A stretch of DNA of 42,774 bases. Source: Alphaproteobacteria bacterium (GTDB taxonomy: Bacteria > Pseudomonadota > Alphaproteobacteria > UBA828). Below the pieces are notes generated by a model. That model had not been told where the DNA came from. It was given only the letters and a program-made list of their open reading frames with translations, and ran no database searches. Position 1 is the stretch's first letter. Every line of letters starts with the position of its first letter. A program made the translations under genes and the position numbers. Positions 17,223 to 26,400 of the stretch are shown one piece after another. The DNA lies in assembly GCA_022826345.1 (NCBI GenBank), contig JAJDVB010000021.1, positions 1-42,774 on the forward strand, read 5' to 3'.

Positions 17223-17641
17223 CGTGCGTGCTCCGTGCCCCTGGCGCGGCCGCTCGAGTGCTTGTCGCCAGGCCTGTCGGCGTCGGCGATGGCGATGTCG
17301 AAGGCATGCACGATGCAGCCGTGATTGGTCTGGTCGTTGTAGGTCGTGGCCTCCGTGTAGTGGCCGAGCGTGAGGGCGCGCACGGTCTTGGTGAGGATGG
17401 TCCCGGCCTGGTTACGGGCCTGCTGTAGCGGCAGCGGGACCTCCAGGGAATCCGCATGGCGGTACATGGCGCAGTTGATCGCGCCGGTGGCGCACCACGA
17501 GACGGCGTCCTCGTGCTCGACGCCGACGGGCTCGCCGTCGGCGTCGCGGGCGGCGGCGCCCTGCGTCCAGGCCTCGAGCCTGGCGATCAGCGTGCGCGCC
17601 TCCACGAGGAGGTCGCGCGGCGTGGGAGCGGTGGCGGTCAT
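17219..17641 (-). CDS. DUF6197-like protein, single repeat, 140 residues
   Basis: The product contains one copy of a repeat with the pattern LLVEARTLIARLEAWTQGA, then A-R-D-x-D-G, then SWCATGAINCA. This matches the pattern I associate with DUF6197 of plasmids and phages. It resembles both halves of the protein encoded immediately upstream. The start and stop overlap the neighbours by four bases on both sides (ATGA), so the three genes 18381-16314 form one coupled operon. Function unknown. Confidence 0.65.
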   Translation of the reverse strand: MTATAPTPRDLLVEARTLIARLEAWTQGAAARDADGEPVGVEHEDAVSWCATGAINCAMYRHADSLEVPLPLQQARNQAGTILTKTVRALTLGHYTEATTYNDQTNHGCIVHAFDIAIADADRPGDKHSSGRARGTEHAR

Positions 17642-18381
17642 GGTGACGGTGCCTCCGGGCTTGGGGCGGAGTCCGCACGCGCCATGTCGAGAGCGTGGTC
17701 GAACATGGCGACGACGTTGGCGTGGGTGTCGTGCTCGTTGAGGCCGATGTAGCTCTCGAACTCGCCGAGCTTGTAGGCGGCGCTGTCGAGCAGACGGCCG
17801 GCATGATCGACAGCCGGGCCGATGCTGCGGCGGGCCGTTTCGTCCTGGCCCAGGACATGGGCGGCTAGGCCCACCGCGCCCGCGGCGCAGAAGCGGCAGC
17901 CGCCGTCGAAGGTGGTCAGGGACCGCCCGTTCCGGTCGAGCGCGATGGCACCCTGCGCCCAGCGGTCGGGACGGGCGATGAGGGTGCGGGCGAGGCTGAG
18001 GATGTCGACTGGGCCGGGCACCTCCGGCCTGGGCATGGCGCGGATCGCCTCGTCGAAACTGGCGACGGTAATGGCGTGAGCGGCCTTGCGCTCCAGAAGC
18101 CAGGCCGTCCCTGTCCAGCCGCTCGCGACGTGGAGAGCGGCATCGTTCAGTTGCCGGTGCGCCTCGGCGATGTCGTGCTCGTCGGCCTTCGCGTCGGCGG
18201 CCGCGCGGTCGAGGGCGCCGGCAGCGCCCCAACAGACGGCGTTGTTTGCCCGCCCCTCGCAGCTGTGGCCGTTCGCACCCAGCGCGTGCGGATACGCGCA
18301 CCAGCGCGCGGGATCGGCCACGACGGTGCGCGCGGCGACCAGCAGCGCCGCGACTGAGACGATGTCGGTTTGTGGTTCCAT
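17638..18381 (-). CDS. DUF6197-like protein with two tandem repeats, 247 residues
   Basis: Two copies of the same unit are visible. The first is LLVAARTVVADPARWCAYPH, then ANGHSC, then NNAVCWGAAGALDRA (about residues 12-60). The second is LARTLIARPDRWAQGA, then LDRNGRSL, then CRFCAAGAVGLAAHVLGQD (about 128-178). Together with the following gene there are three copies side by side, so local duplication is likely. The gene heads the operon that ends in the PP-loop gene, behind a GAGG ribosome site. No catalytic residues are evident; the conserved Trp and Cys/Ala-Gly-Ala core suggest a small fold that binds a partner. Function unknown. Confidence 0.65.
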   Translation of the reverse strand: MEPQTDIVSVAALLVAARTVVADPARWCAYPHALGANGHSCEGRANNAVCWGAAGALDRAAADAKADEHDIAEAHRQLNDAALHVASGWTGTAWLLERKAAHAITVASFDEAIRAMPRPEVPGPVDILSLARTLIARPDRWAQGAIALDRNGRSLTTFDGGCRFCAAGAVGLAAHVLGQDETARRSIGPAVDHAGRLLDSAAYKLGEFESYIGLNEHDTHANVVAMFDHALDMARADSAPSPEAPSP

Positions 18382-18755
18382 TGCAATACCTCGTTGATGC
18401 CGGATCGGGATCGGCGCGCTCCGCACGGATGGAGCCGAGGCGTCCGTGCGTAGGCCAGTGGGCGCGGGGACGGATGTGTGGGCGATGGCAGAAGGGATGC
18501 GGAGCGATCGGCTCTCTCCATGGCCCCGGCCCGTCGCCCTGGGGCGCCCGCTTCGCCACTCGTGCCGGTGACGGGCGGGGACCGTGCAGCCGGCGGCAAG
18601 TGTGCGCCGCGCCTTCGGGGAACAAGGGGCACGGAGGAGCGGTCGCGGTCGTGACTCTCGCTCTCGTCGACCTTGGCCCGCCGGTGAGCGGTCTCGAGGT
18701 TTGATCGAGGCCGTGGCCGGGCTACGCTGATATAAATCCGGAGTGCTGTTTCGCC
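18382..18755. promoter_or_regulatory. Divergent regulatory region between the DUF6197 operon and the IHF/HU gene
   Basis: No gene is seen in these 374 bases. On the plus side a possible promoter has TTGATC (18701-18706), a 16-base spacer and TACGCT (18723-18728), just before an unusual AT-rich patch GATATAAAT. A CGGAG ribosome site precedes the IHF/HU start. The -10 box is a poor match, so confidence is low. The leftward promoter cannot be placed. Confidence 0.35.
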
Positions 18756-19067
18756 ATGGCGACAGTGACGCGCGCCGATCTGGCGAACGCTGTCCACCGC
18801 GAGACCGGCCTGCCGCGCCGCGATGCGGCGGAGCTCGTGGACATGGCGATCGAGGCGATCGCCGAACGGCTGTCGGCCGGGGAGACGGTGATGATCTCCG
18901 GTTTCGGCAGTTTCCGGGTTCGCAACAAGCGCGCACGGAAGGGCCGCAACCCAAAAACCGGGGAGCCGGCGCCGATCCCGGCGCGCCGCGTCGTGACGTT
19001 CCGGCCGCCTCAGGCTCTGAAGATGCGGATCGCCGAGGGCCGGGCCGATGCGGGCAACGAGACATAG
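18756..19067 (+). CDS. IHF/HU-family DNA-bending protein, 103 residues
   Basis: The whole family fold is present: TRADLANAVHRETGLPRRDAAE at the N-terminus, ISGFGSFRVRNKRARKGRNP in the middle with the DNA-gripping arm GRNPKTGE, and VTFRPPQALK near the end. It resembles the IHF alpha type more than HU. A C-terminal tail of about 10 residues (AEGRADAGNET) is extra. Such proteins bend DNA to assist site-specific recombination, replication starts and transcription. A copy on a mobile backbone may support recombination or silence the element. It probably shares a transcript with the 90-residue gene that follows 81 bases later. Confidence 0.9.
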   Translation: MATVTRADLANAVHRETGLPRRDAAELVDMAIEAIAERLSAGETVMISGFGSFRVRNKRARKGRNPKTGEPAPIPARRVVTFRPPQALKMRIAEGRADAGNET

Positions 19068-19148
19068 GCCAGCGGAAGCGTCGCTGCTATTGGTATCGGC
19101 GCCAGAGAATCGATTCGTTCAGCACAAGAAGCCGGAAGAGGAACCGCG

Positions 19149-19421
19149 ATGACGCAGATTGATGAGTCCACGTTGACGAAGGGGCAGCTCCGCAAACTCA
19201 ATGCGCTCAAGAAATCGGTGGGGGAGGAGGTCGGTGAGAGAGCGTTTGCCGAGTGGCTGGCGTTACAGGGGACGGAAAAAGGGGAGCCGGACGGTAACGC
19301 GGCCATGATCGTCGACACGCTCTGGCCGATGGTGCAGGAGGGCAGACTCGCGATCCCGCGCGGCGGTTACCTGATCAGGCGCGGGCGGGGGCGCATCATC
19401 GTGGAGGCGGCGAAGCCGTAA
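19149..19421 (+). CDS. Hypothetical protein, 90 residues
   Basis: ATG 19149 has the ribosome site GGAAGAGGAA. The protein is basic and helical at the start (LTKGQLRKLNALKKSVGEEVGE), then alternates Gly and Arg (RGGYLIRRGRGR). The second half resembles a small beta unit that reads out nucleic acid, but no family is recognised. It lies behind the IHF/HU gene on the same strand and converges with the VWA gene on the other side. Confidence 0.6.
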   Translation: MTQIDESTLTKGQLRKLNALKKSVGEEVGERAFAEWLALQGTEKGEPDGNAAMIVDTLWPMVQEGRLAIPRGGYLIRRGRGRIIVEAAKP

Positions 19422-19538
19422 AGGGCCGGTTTGCTCGGCGGGCCTTGACGCCGTCATGCTGCTGCCGCGTCATGGCGAAGTCCTGCCGGTGGGAGGTCGC
19501 GCTCGTTGGAAGGGCGGAGGGGCGCCGCGCGGTGAACG

Positions 19539-20939
19539 TCAGCCGTCGATCCTGATGTGCTCGCCCCAGGGCGGAGGCTGGCACCAGAGACCGACGCCCT
19601 CACCGTAATCTGCCCACACGACCGGGAACGGGGGCTCAATCTCGGGGTAGCGGTCGCAGTCCATGTCCGTGAAATACAGGCACACGGCGGGCCGGATGCC
19701 CTGCTCCGCGAGGCGCTCAAAGCCTGGCCGGAAATCCGTTCCCCAGCGTCCCTTGACGACGATCCGCTCGGGCAGCTCACCCGGTGCGTAGTGCTCCTCG
19801 TCCTGCACGGCGGCGTCGACCTGGAGCACGACGATGCGCTCGGGCTCGATCTCGGCCGCGACCTCGCGCACCTCCGACCAGAACGCCGCGAGGGCATCGC
19901 TGTCGACCGAGCCCGAGGTGTCGATGATGACCGCGAGCGTGCCCATCCCCTCGGAGCGGATCGAGGGGAGATAGAGGCCTGAATCGATGAAGCGCCGGTT
20001 GGGGACGCTCCAGGAATAATCTCGGGTCGCGGCGTCGGTCATGTAGCGGCGCAGGAACGAGCGCCAGTCGAGGGCGCTGCGGTGGGCGTCGCGGATGGTC
20101 TCCTCCACCGCGCCGGGCGCCTTCCCCTGCGCCTTGGCGAGGTTCAGGGCCTGGTGCATGGCCTCGTCCCAGGCCTGCTCCTCGGCGGAGACGTCGGCGG
20201 GCACCTGGTTGGCGTTGGCGTCCTCGCTGCTGGAGGCCGGTGCGTCCATCACTTCCCCAGTGCCCGAGGGATCGCAGCTCGGCGGCATGCCGGAGTCGCT
20301 GTCGCCGGATGAATTGTCTCGGGGCTGTGGGTTCCCGTCACCGGCGGAATCGCCCTGGCCGGCAGCGCCATCGTCGTCGGGGCGGTCCTCGCCCTGAGGC
20401 TCCTGCTCCTGCGGCTCGCCATCATCGTCCTCGCCGCCGGGGGCGTTATCGTCCGCGTCGGGTTGCAGACCGCCTACGCCTCCGCCATCGCCTGCCGATG
20501 GCGGGCCGTCGCCCCCTTCCCCGCCGTGCGCCTGCGGCTCGGGCAGGCGGTCGTAGGCCTGCTCGACGCTGATGCCGTCCCACGCTTGCGTGTCGGGCGG
20601 GAGCTTGAAGCCTGCATCGCGCAGCAGGCCGTGGGTGACGAGCTGCGAGGCCTGCTGCCAGCGCCCGGGATCGTGCGGGCCCCGCCGCGTGTGGTGCTTC
20701 AGCGCGCAGGCCAACACCACGCGGCCGATCGCCGTCTTGATGAGATCGGCATCGGTGTTCGCGATCCAGTCGGGCGAGTAGCGGATTTCGCGACCATCGC
20801 TGGCCAGCGTCTCGCGGGCCGCATCCGGCCGGATCGGCAGCCTGAGCGCGAGGCTGCCGAAGAAGGGCTGGTCGCGCAGCAGCGCGGTCACGCAGTCGCT
20901 GACGCGGCTGGCCGACTCCTTGCGGGCGCGGGTGGTCAT
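19539..20939 (-). CDS. VWA-like (CobT/DUF2201-type) protein, 466 residues
   Basis: An N-terminal DUF2201-like helical part (about residues 1-130) is followed by a long acidic, Gly/Asp/Gln-rich linker (about 130-260) and a C-terminal VWA-like domain. The metal-binding site appears as DTSGSVDS at about residues 339-346. Together with the MoxR ATPase two genes upstream and the DUF3150-like gene, this is the usual AAA-plus-VWA pair: the ATPase moves or remodels a target that the VWA protein recruits. The linker resembles that of cobalt chelatase CobT, but no cobalamin genes are near. The target is unknown. Start ATG overlaps the stop of the previous gene (TGATG). Confidence 0.8.
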   Translation of the reverse strand: MTTRARKESASRVSDCVTALLRDQPFFGSLALRLPIRPDAARETLASDGREIRYSPDWIANTDADLIKTAIGRVVLACALKHHTRRGPHDPGRWQQASQLVTHGLLRDAGFKLPPDTQAWDGISVEQAYDRLPEPQAHGGEGGDGPPSAGDGGGVGGLQPDADDNAPGGEDDDGEPQEQEPQGEDRPDDDGAAGQGDSAGDGNPQPRDNSSGDSDSGMPPSCDPSGTGEVMDAPASSSEDANANQVPADVSAEEQAWDEAMHQALNLAKAQGKAPGAVEETIRDAHRSALDWRSFLRRYMTDAATRDYSWSVPNRRFIDSGLYLPSIRSEGMGTLAVIIDTSGSVDSDALAAFWSEVREVAAEIEPERIVVLQVDAAVQDEEHYAPGELPERIVVKGRWGTDFRPGFERLAEQGIRPAVCLYFTDMDCDRYPEIEPPFPVVWADYGEGVGLWCQPPPWGEHIRIDG

Positions 20940-21835
20940 CACGCGGCCTCCCGGTCGACGGCGGGGGTCCCGAAGTACCCCGCGAACTTCTCCGTCAGCG
21001 CATCGGCATCGCGCTTCACCTGGCGCCGCACGTTCGGGTTGAAGTTCGGAGACGGCCTGAGCGTCGCCGGATCGGCATGGGCGATCCTGTCCTTGACCTC
21101 CTGGCACAGGCTGGCGAGCCGGTCGTCCCCAAAAATGTTGAGGCGGGGCACGACGTCGACCAGGTCCCGGACGTTGGAGATCATCGTGTCGCGGAAGACC
21201 AGCGGCTTCCCCTCGCCGTCCTCGGTAAGGCGTTCGGAGACCCGTTCCACCGCCTCGCCCAGGCGCCGGTAGAGATCGCCCACGGCGTCGTGCAGGCGCT
21301 CCTCGATCTCGCGCTCGATGCCGCGCTTGACCCGCTCGGTGTCGTCGCTCGCGAGCTTGGCCATGAAGTGGTCGGCGTCCGGCACGGGCACGATGCGGTA
21401 GCGGATGCCGAACTTGCCCTGCAGGGCCTCCTTGGACGGGTAGTCACCGATACGGAAGAGCTTGCCGAGGTCGAGCCGGGCCCGGTCGATGTTGTCGTCG
21501 TAGTCCTCGATGAAGCGGGCGCGCTCGCGCACCATGCGCTCCCTGAGTCCGTCCATCAGCTCCGTGTAGGCCTCGTAGTTGGCGACGGTGAGCAGCCGGC
21601 TCCCCTGGTCGTCCCAGGGAAGCGAGTTGGCGTAATGTGAACTGCGTGCCTCGCTCACGGTGGCGGTGAGCGCGGCGAAGGCGGCCTTGGGAAGCAGGCG
21701 CTTGTTGTAGCGCCCGGCGCTCGCGGAGGCGTCGTGCTGGGCCGCGACGTGGTTGGAGGCCTGACGGTCGTAGAGCCGGCCGGACCAGGCGGTGATGCGC
21801 AAGCTGACCAGCATGGCGTCGTGAGTGAGATTCAT
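20939..21835 (-). CDS. DUF3150-like helical protein, 298 residues
   Basis: The protein begins MNLTHDAMLVSLRITAWSG. The sequences RITAWSGRLYDRQAS and later SRLLTVANYEAYTELM, with long charged helices, resemble DUF3150 proteins that sit between a MoxR ATPase and a VWA protein in phage and plasmid operons. No catalytic motif is evident, so it is probably an adaptor or substrate of the pair. The stop overlaps the VWA start (TGATG), so all three are made together. The family name is a recognition from style and context, not a domain search. Confidence 0.6.
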   Translation of the reverse strand: MNLTHDAMLVSLRITAWSGRLYDRQASNHVAAQHDASASAGRYNKRLLPKAAFAALTATVSEARSSHYANSLPWDDQGSRLLTVANYEAYTELMDGLRERMVRERARFIEDYDDNIDRARLDLGKLFRIGDYPSKEALQGKFGIRYRIVPVPDADHFMAKLASDDTERVKRGIEREIEERLHDAVGDLYRRLGEAVERVSERLTEDGEGKPLVFRDTMISNVRDLVDVVPRLNIFGDDRLASLCQEVKDRIAHADPATLRPSPNFNPNVRRQVKRDADALTEKFAGYFGTPAVDREAA

Positions 21836-21862
21836 GGTCGGTGTCTCCCGATGGGCAAGAGA

Positions 21863-22888
21863 TCACTGGGTCCGGGCTGCGGCCCAGCGGATGAAGGCGT
21901 CGGTGTGCTGGAGGTCGGGCTCGCGGCGCACGCACGAGCCGACGAGGAACTCGCCCACCTCCCGCCTGAGCCTCATCGCGTAAGAGACGATCGAGCCCAG
22001 GTTGACGTCGTCGGCCATGCGGTAGAGCGAGCCGCAGAGCGCGATTAGAGCGCTCGCGTTCTCGGGCACGTCCGCGTTCTCGGGATCGTCGATGACGGCC
22101 CTGGGGTGGGGCAGCTCGCGCCAGACCTTGAGAAAGGCCGAGAACTCGACGGCCGCGGCCTCACCGACGGCGCCCCGGAACAGCGCCCGTTCCGCGGCCG
22201 GGTCAAGGCTGCCGCGCTGGTTCACGACGTTTGAGACGAACTCCCAGGTGCGGGGACATGCGAAAGCCGCCTCGCGCGACTGGGGATCGAACACATTCAG
22301 AAGCTCCGGCCTGAGCTGGATGAAGAAGAGTGTCTCTGGCGCGATCCCGTTCGCGGCTCCCCACTCGCACCAGTCCGACGGGTCGACCTTGATCTCGAGG
22401 TGGACGAAGCGCGACGCCAGCGGGGTCGGCATGCGGTGGGTGACGCCGCGGTCGCCCTCGCGGTTGCCGCAAGCCATGAGCGAGGCGCCTTCAGGAAGCT
22501 TGTACTCGCCGCACTTGCGGTCGCGGACGAGCTGGAACAGCGCGGCCTGCACCATGGGGACGCCGGAGGGGAGCTCCTCCAGGTTGACGAGGTAGAGGTC
22601 GGTGCTGTCGGTGGGCGGCAGAAAGTCCGGGGGCGCCCAGCGGGTGCGGTTGTCGCCGTCGCGCCAGGGGATGCCGCGCAGGTCGACGGGGTCGAGCAGC
22701 AGGGCGCGCACGTCGTAGTAGGCGCGGCCGCCCTCGGCGGCGACTTGCTGTGCGACCTCGCTCTTGCCGATTCCGGGCCCACCCCAGACCATCACCGGCT
22801 GTCTGGCTTCGACGAGGATCTTGAGTGTGGCGGCGAGCTCGCTGGGGCGCAGCGTGTAGTCGGCCGAGATCGTGTCGGAATCGTGCAT
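21863..22888 (-). CDS. MoxR-type AAA ATPase, 341 residues
   Basis: Walker A is GGPGIGKS at residues 36-43, and LYLVNLEELPSG around 100 stands at the Walker B place (the usual DE pair reads NLEE). The sensor region ACGNREGDRG follows. This is a MoxR/CbbQ-like ATPase of the type that works with VWA proteins. The ATPase itself opens the trio with the DUF3150-like and VWA genes, so it probably remodels a protein complex on behalf of the VWA partner. The operon is divergent from the SNF2 gene, across a 514-base region. Confidence 0.85.
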   Translation of the reverse strand: MHDSDTISADYTLRPSELAATLKILVEARQPVMVWGGPGIGKSEVAQQVAAEGGRAYYDVRALLLDPVDLRGIPWRDGDNRTRWAPPDFLPPTDSTDLYLVNLEELPSGVPMVQAALFQLVRDRKCGEYKLPEGASLMACGNREGDRGVTHRMPTPLASRFVHLEIKVDPSDWCEWGAANGIAPETLFFIQLRPELLNVFDPQSREAAFACPRTWEFVSNVVNQRGSLDPAAERALFRGAVGEAAAVEFSAFLKVWRELPHPRAVIDDPENADVPENASALIALCGSLYRMADDVNLGSIVSYAMRLRREVGEFLVGSCVRREPDLQHTDAFIRWAAARTQ

Positions 22889-23402
22889 GGGCGGGCTCCG
22901 AAGGATGAGGTGCCGCGGCGCGGGACTCCTCGAGCCCCGGTCCGGATCGAGAACCCGGACGCCATCCGCTCACTCGGGCCGGTGTGGGACCGGAGCCGGC
23001 CTGGAGATGCGACTGCGCCGCCGCGAAAGGGGGATGTCGAGGGGCCGGCGCCGGCCACGACGGTGGGCGAAGTCCGCACGCCACGGGCTCCAGGCGGGAT
23101 GGTCTGGCGTAACCGGAGCCGAGAGCGCACGACACCGGATCCGGCGCCGACGAAGGCGCGGCCAAAGGAGCCACGGTATGCGGCTTCTGCCGGGTCCGGA
23201 TAGAGGCGCCGTGAGCGCCCGCGGCCGAACTGTCGCTCAACGCTCCGGTCGTGGGATCGATACCGTCTTCCGACCGCAACCGGGATGCTCGTGAAGCATG
23301 CCCGGCGCGGCACGGGACTTGCGCGCCGGGAGCCCGCGGCGCAGGGTCCGTCGCAGTCCCGGACAGGGCGTTGGCGGTCGACGCGCCCGCCTGGGACAGC
23401 GG
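22889..23402. other. Long divergent non-coding region between MoxR operon and SNF2 gene
   Basis: No gene is seen. The region is very GC-rich and holds several small stems: GTCCGG/CCGGAC at 22940-22960 and an imperfect ten-base hairpin at 23280-23305 with loop CGTGA. It must contain two divergent promoters. The hairpin at 23280 lies in the leader of the SNF2 gene if transcription begins upstream of it. Confidence 0.4.
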
Positions 23403-26400
23403 ATGTCCCGGCGGCGGATTCGGGGCAAGGAATGCGGACGGACCGGCTTGGCGACTTTCGAAACCTACGACATCGAGCACGTGGTCGGGGAAGACGCCTA
23501 CCTGCGAGGGTTGGACTATTTCCGGCGCGGCATGGTGCGCTCGTTCAGTTTCGGGCCGCACGGCCGGCTCTACGGGGAGGTTTCGGGCAGCCGGTCCAAA
23601 CCCTATGCGGTGGTGGTCAAGTACGAGTCCGGAGCGGACGGCGCACTGGTTCCGGTCGAGGGGCATTGCTCCTGCCCGGTCGGCCACAACTGCAAGCACA
23701 CGGCCGCCGTCCTGCTCGCCGCCCGCCATGTCTCACCGGAAGCGGTCGACGGAGCTGCCGTGTCCTCCCACAAAGGCGTGTCCCGTGACGTGCGCCGCTG
23801 GTTGGGCGACTGGCCGGGGTCGGCCCAGGCAAGACCGGAGGACCGGCCGGGCGGTCCGCCCGAGCCGGGCCGGAACCATCTGTTCTACGTCATCCACCGC
23901 GATACGACGGGCGGCATGCGGATCGATCCCTACCGGGCCTATCTGAAGAAGGACGGCACGATCGGCACCAATTTCCGCGAGTATCGCGAGGGCACGGCGT
24001 CCGCGCAGCGAAAGTTCCTGACCCCGGAAGACGCCGCGCTGATCGGCAGGCTCGGCTATTACCAGGGGGACATCTGGCCCCGGCGCTACGACTGGCCCGA
24101 GGGCGAGGAGCTGATCGGGCTGGTCCGCGGGATCGTCGAAACCGGACGCGCGCGGGCCGACGACATCCGGGGCATGGCGCTCTCGTGGTCGGAGCCGCGG
24201 CGCTGTGTGCTCGCCTGGGAGGTCGGCGAGGCCGGCCGGCAGCAGGTAGCGGTGCATGACGATGCGGGTTCGCCGCTGACGCTTCTGCCTTTCCCCACGC
24301 CGATGTTCATGGATCCGCAAAGCGGCGAGATCGGCGTTGCTGAAACCGGGCTGCCGGCAGGGCTGGCGTCCTGGTTCGCGGCCGCGCCGCCGGTCGGGCG
24401 CGGGTCGATCGATGCGGTCGCCGCGAGACTGTCCCGTGTCGGCCAGCACGCACGCGTGCCGCAGCTTCACCGGGTCGAGGAGCGCACCGACGTCGTGCCG
24501 GAGCCGGTGCTCGGGCTCTTCGGCTGCGAGCAAAGGGCGGTGCGGCACGCCTACGACGGCAGGCGGATCGTGGAGGTGAGCGGCAGCGATGTCGTGGTCT
24601 ATCCGTGTGCCCGGCTCGAGATCGCCTACCCCGGCGCCGGGAACCGGGTGCGCGCCGGACGGGGAGACGACATTGCAGCGGAGGGGGGCGAGGGGTTTGC
24701 GGTCATCCGGCGCGACCGCGCGCAGGAGGAGGAGTTCCTGGAAATCCTGCGGGAAGCGGCAACGCCCCATGCCTGGGAACACCGCGAGCTGCTGCGTTAC
24801 CACCGGAACCTGCCGCCGGAGCTGAGGGACGCCGAAGTCGTATTCACGCCGATCGGCGACGGGCGGGACGACGGGGCGGGCGCCGGCTTGGGGTTCGCGC
24901 TCCGGGCGGTTCCGGGACTGCGGGCCCGGGGCTGGCGCATCGAGGTCGATGACTCGTGGCCGTTCCAGCTGCACGAAGGGCCGGTCGCGTTCTCGACTTC
25001 GCTCGAAGCCGACGAGACGGACTGGTTCTCGCTTCGCCTCTCGCTGGAGGCGGACGGCCGGAAGTTCGACGTCGGACCGATCGTGCTCCAGATCGTCGAG
25101 GAGCTGCCGGTCGATGAATTGGGCCGGCTGGAGGAGGGCTTCGATATCGAGAGCCATCTGGCCGGCCGGACTTTGCACGCACGGCTCGATGACGGGAGCT
25201 GGGTCGCCCTGGACGGTTCCCGCTTCGCGCGGTTCGCGGAGGCGTTCCTGGAGGTGCACGGACTGCTGGAATTCCACAGGGCCGATGCGGGCCGCCTGTT
25301 CGAGCTGGCGGAGGCGCTGGAGGGCTGCGGCGCGCCCTGGACCGGCGGGCGGGAGATCCTCGATCTCGGGGCCCGGCTGCGGGCGCTCGCCGAGGCGCCG
25401 GAGCTGGCTCCGCCCGCCACGCTTCGGGGCGAACTGCGTCCCTACCAGCGCACGGGCTACGGTTGGCTGAAGGCGCTTTCGGAGAGCGGCTTCGGCGGGG
25501 TGCTGGCCGACGACATGGGTCTCGGCAAGACCGTACAGACGCTGGCGCTGCTGGGGCATCGGCATCTGGAGGAGAAGACGGAGCTGCCGAGCCTGCTGGT
25601 TGTGCCGACAAGCCTGGTGGGCAACTGGCGCCGGGAGGCCGCGCGCTTCGTGCCCGATCTGAAGCTGCTGGTGCTGCACGGCCCCGACCGGCGGCGGCAT
25701 TTCCCTGAGATTCCGGATCACCACCTGATCGTCACGACCTATCCGCTGCTCAACCGGGACCGCGAGGCGCTGTTCGACCGCGACTACGAGCTCGCGGTGC
25801 TGGACGAGGCGCAGGCGGTGAAGAATCCTGTCTCGGCGGTCTCGAAGCGCATCCGGGAGATCCGGGCGCGCCAGCGCCTGGCGCTGACCGGGACGCCGCT
25901 GGAGAACAGCCTCCAGGAGCTGTGGGCGCTCTACGACTGGCTCGTGCCGGGCCTGCTCGGCAACCGCAAGAAGTTCACCGCCGAATTCCGTACCCCCATC
26001 GAGAAGCACGGCGACCGCGCCCGTCAGCGGTTGCTTGCGGCCCGGGTGAAGCCGTTCCTGATGCGCCGTACGAAGGAAGAGGTCGCTCCCGAGCTGCCGG
26101 AAAGGACGGTGATAGACGAGACGATCCCGCTGGAAGGCGCTCAGGCCGCGCTCTACGAGAGCATCCGGACGACAATGGACAGGCAGGTGCGCGAGGCGAT
26201 CGCCGCGCAAGGCCTGGCGGCATCGCAGATGGCGGTATTCGAGGCGCTGCTCAGGCTGCGCCAGGTCTGCTGCGACCCGAGCCTGGTGAAGCTCGACGCG
26301 GCCCGAAAGGTGACTGCGAGCGCCAAGCGGGCGCGCCTTCTCGTCCTGCTGGAGGAGCTGGTGGCCGAGGGGCGCAAGGTGCTGGTCTTCTCCCAGTTCG

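Noticed and set aside
19422..19538. A terminator between the convergent genes at 19421 and 19539
   Set aside because: Only short imperfect stems (GGGCCGG region) without a T run could be found.
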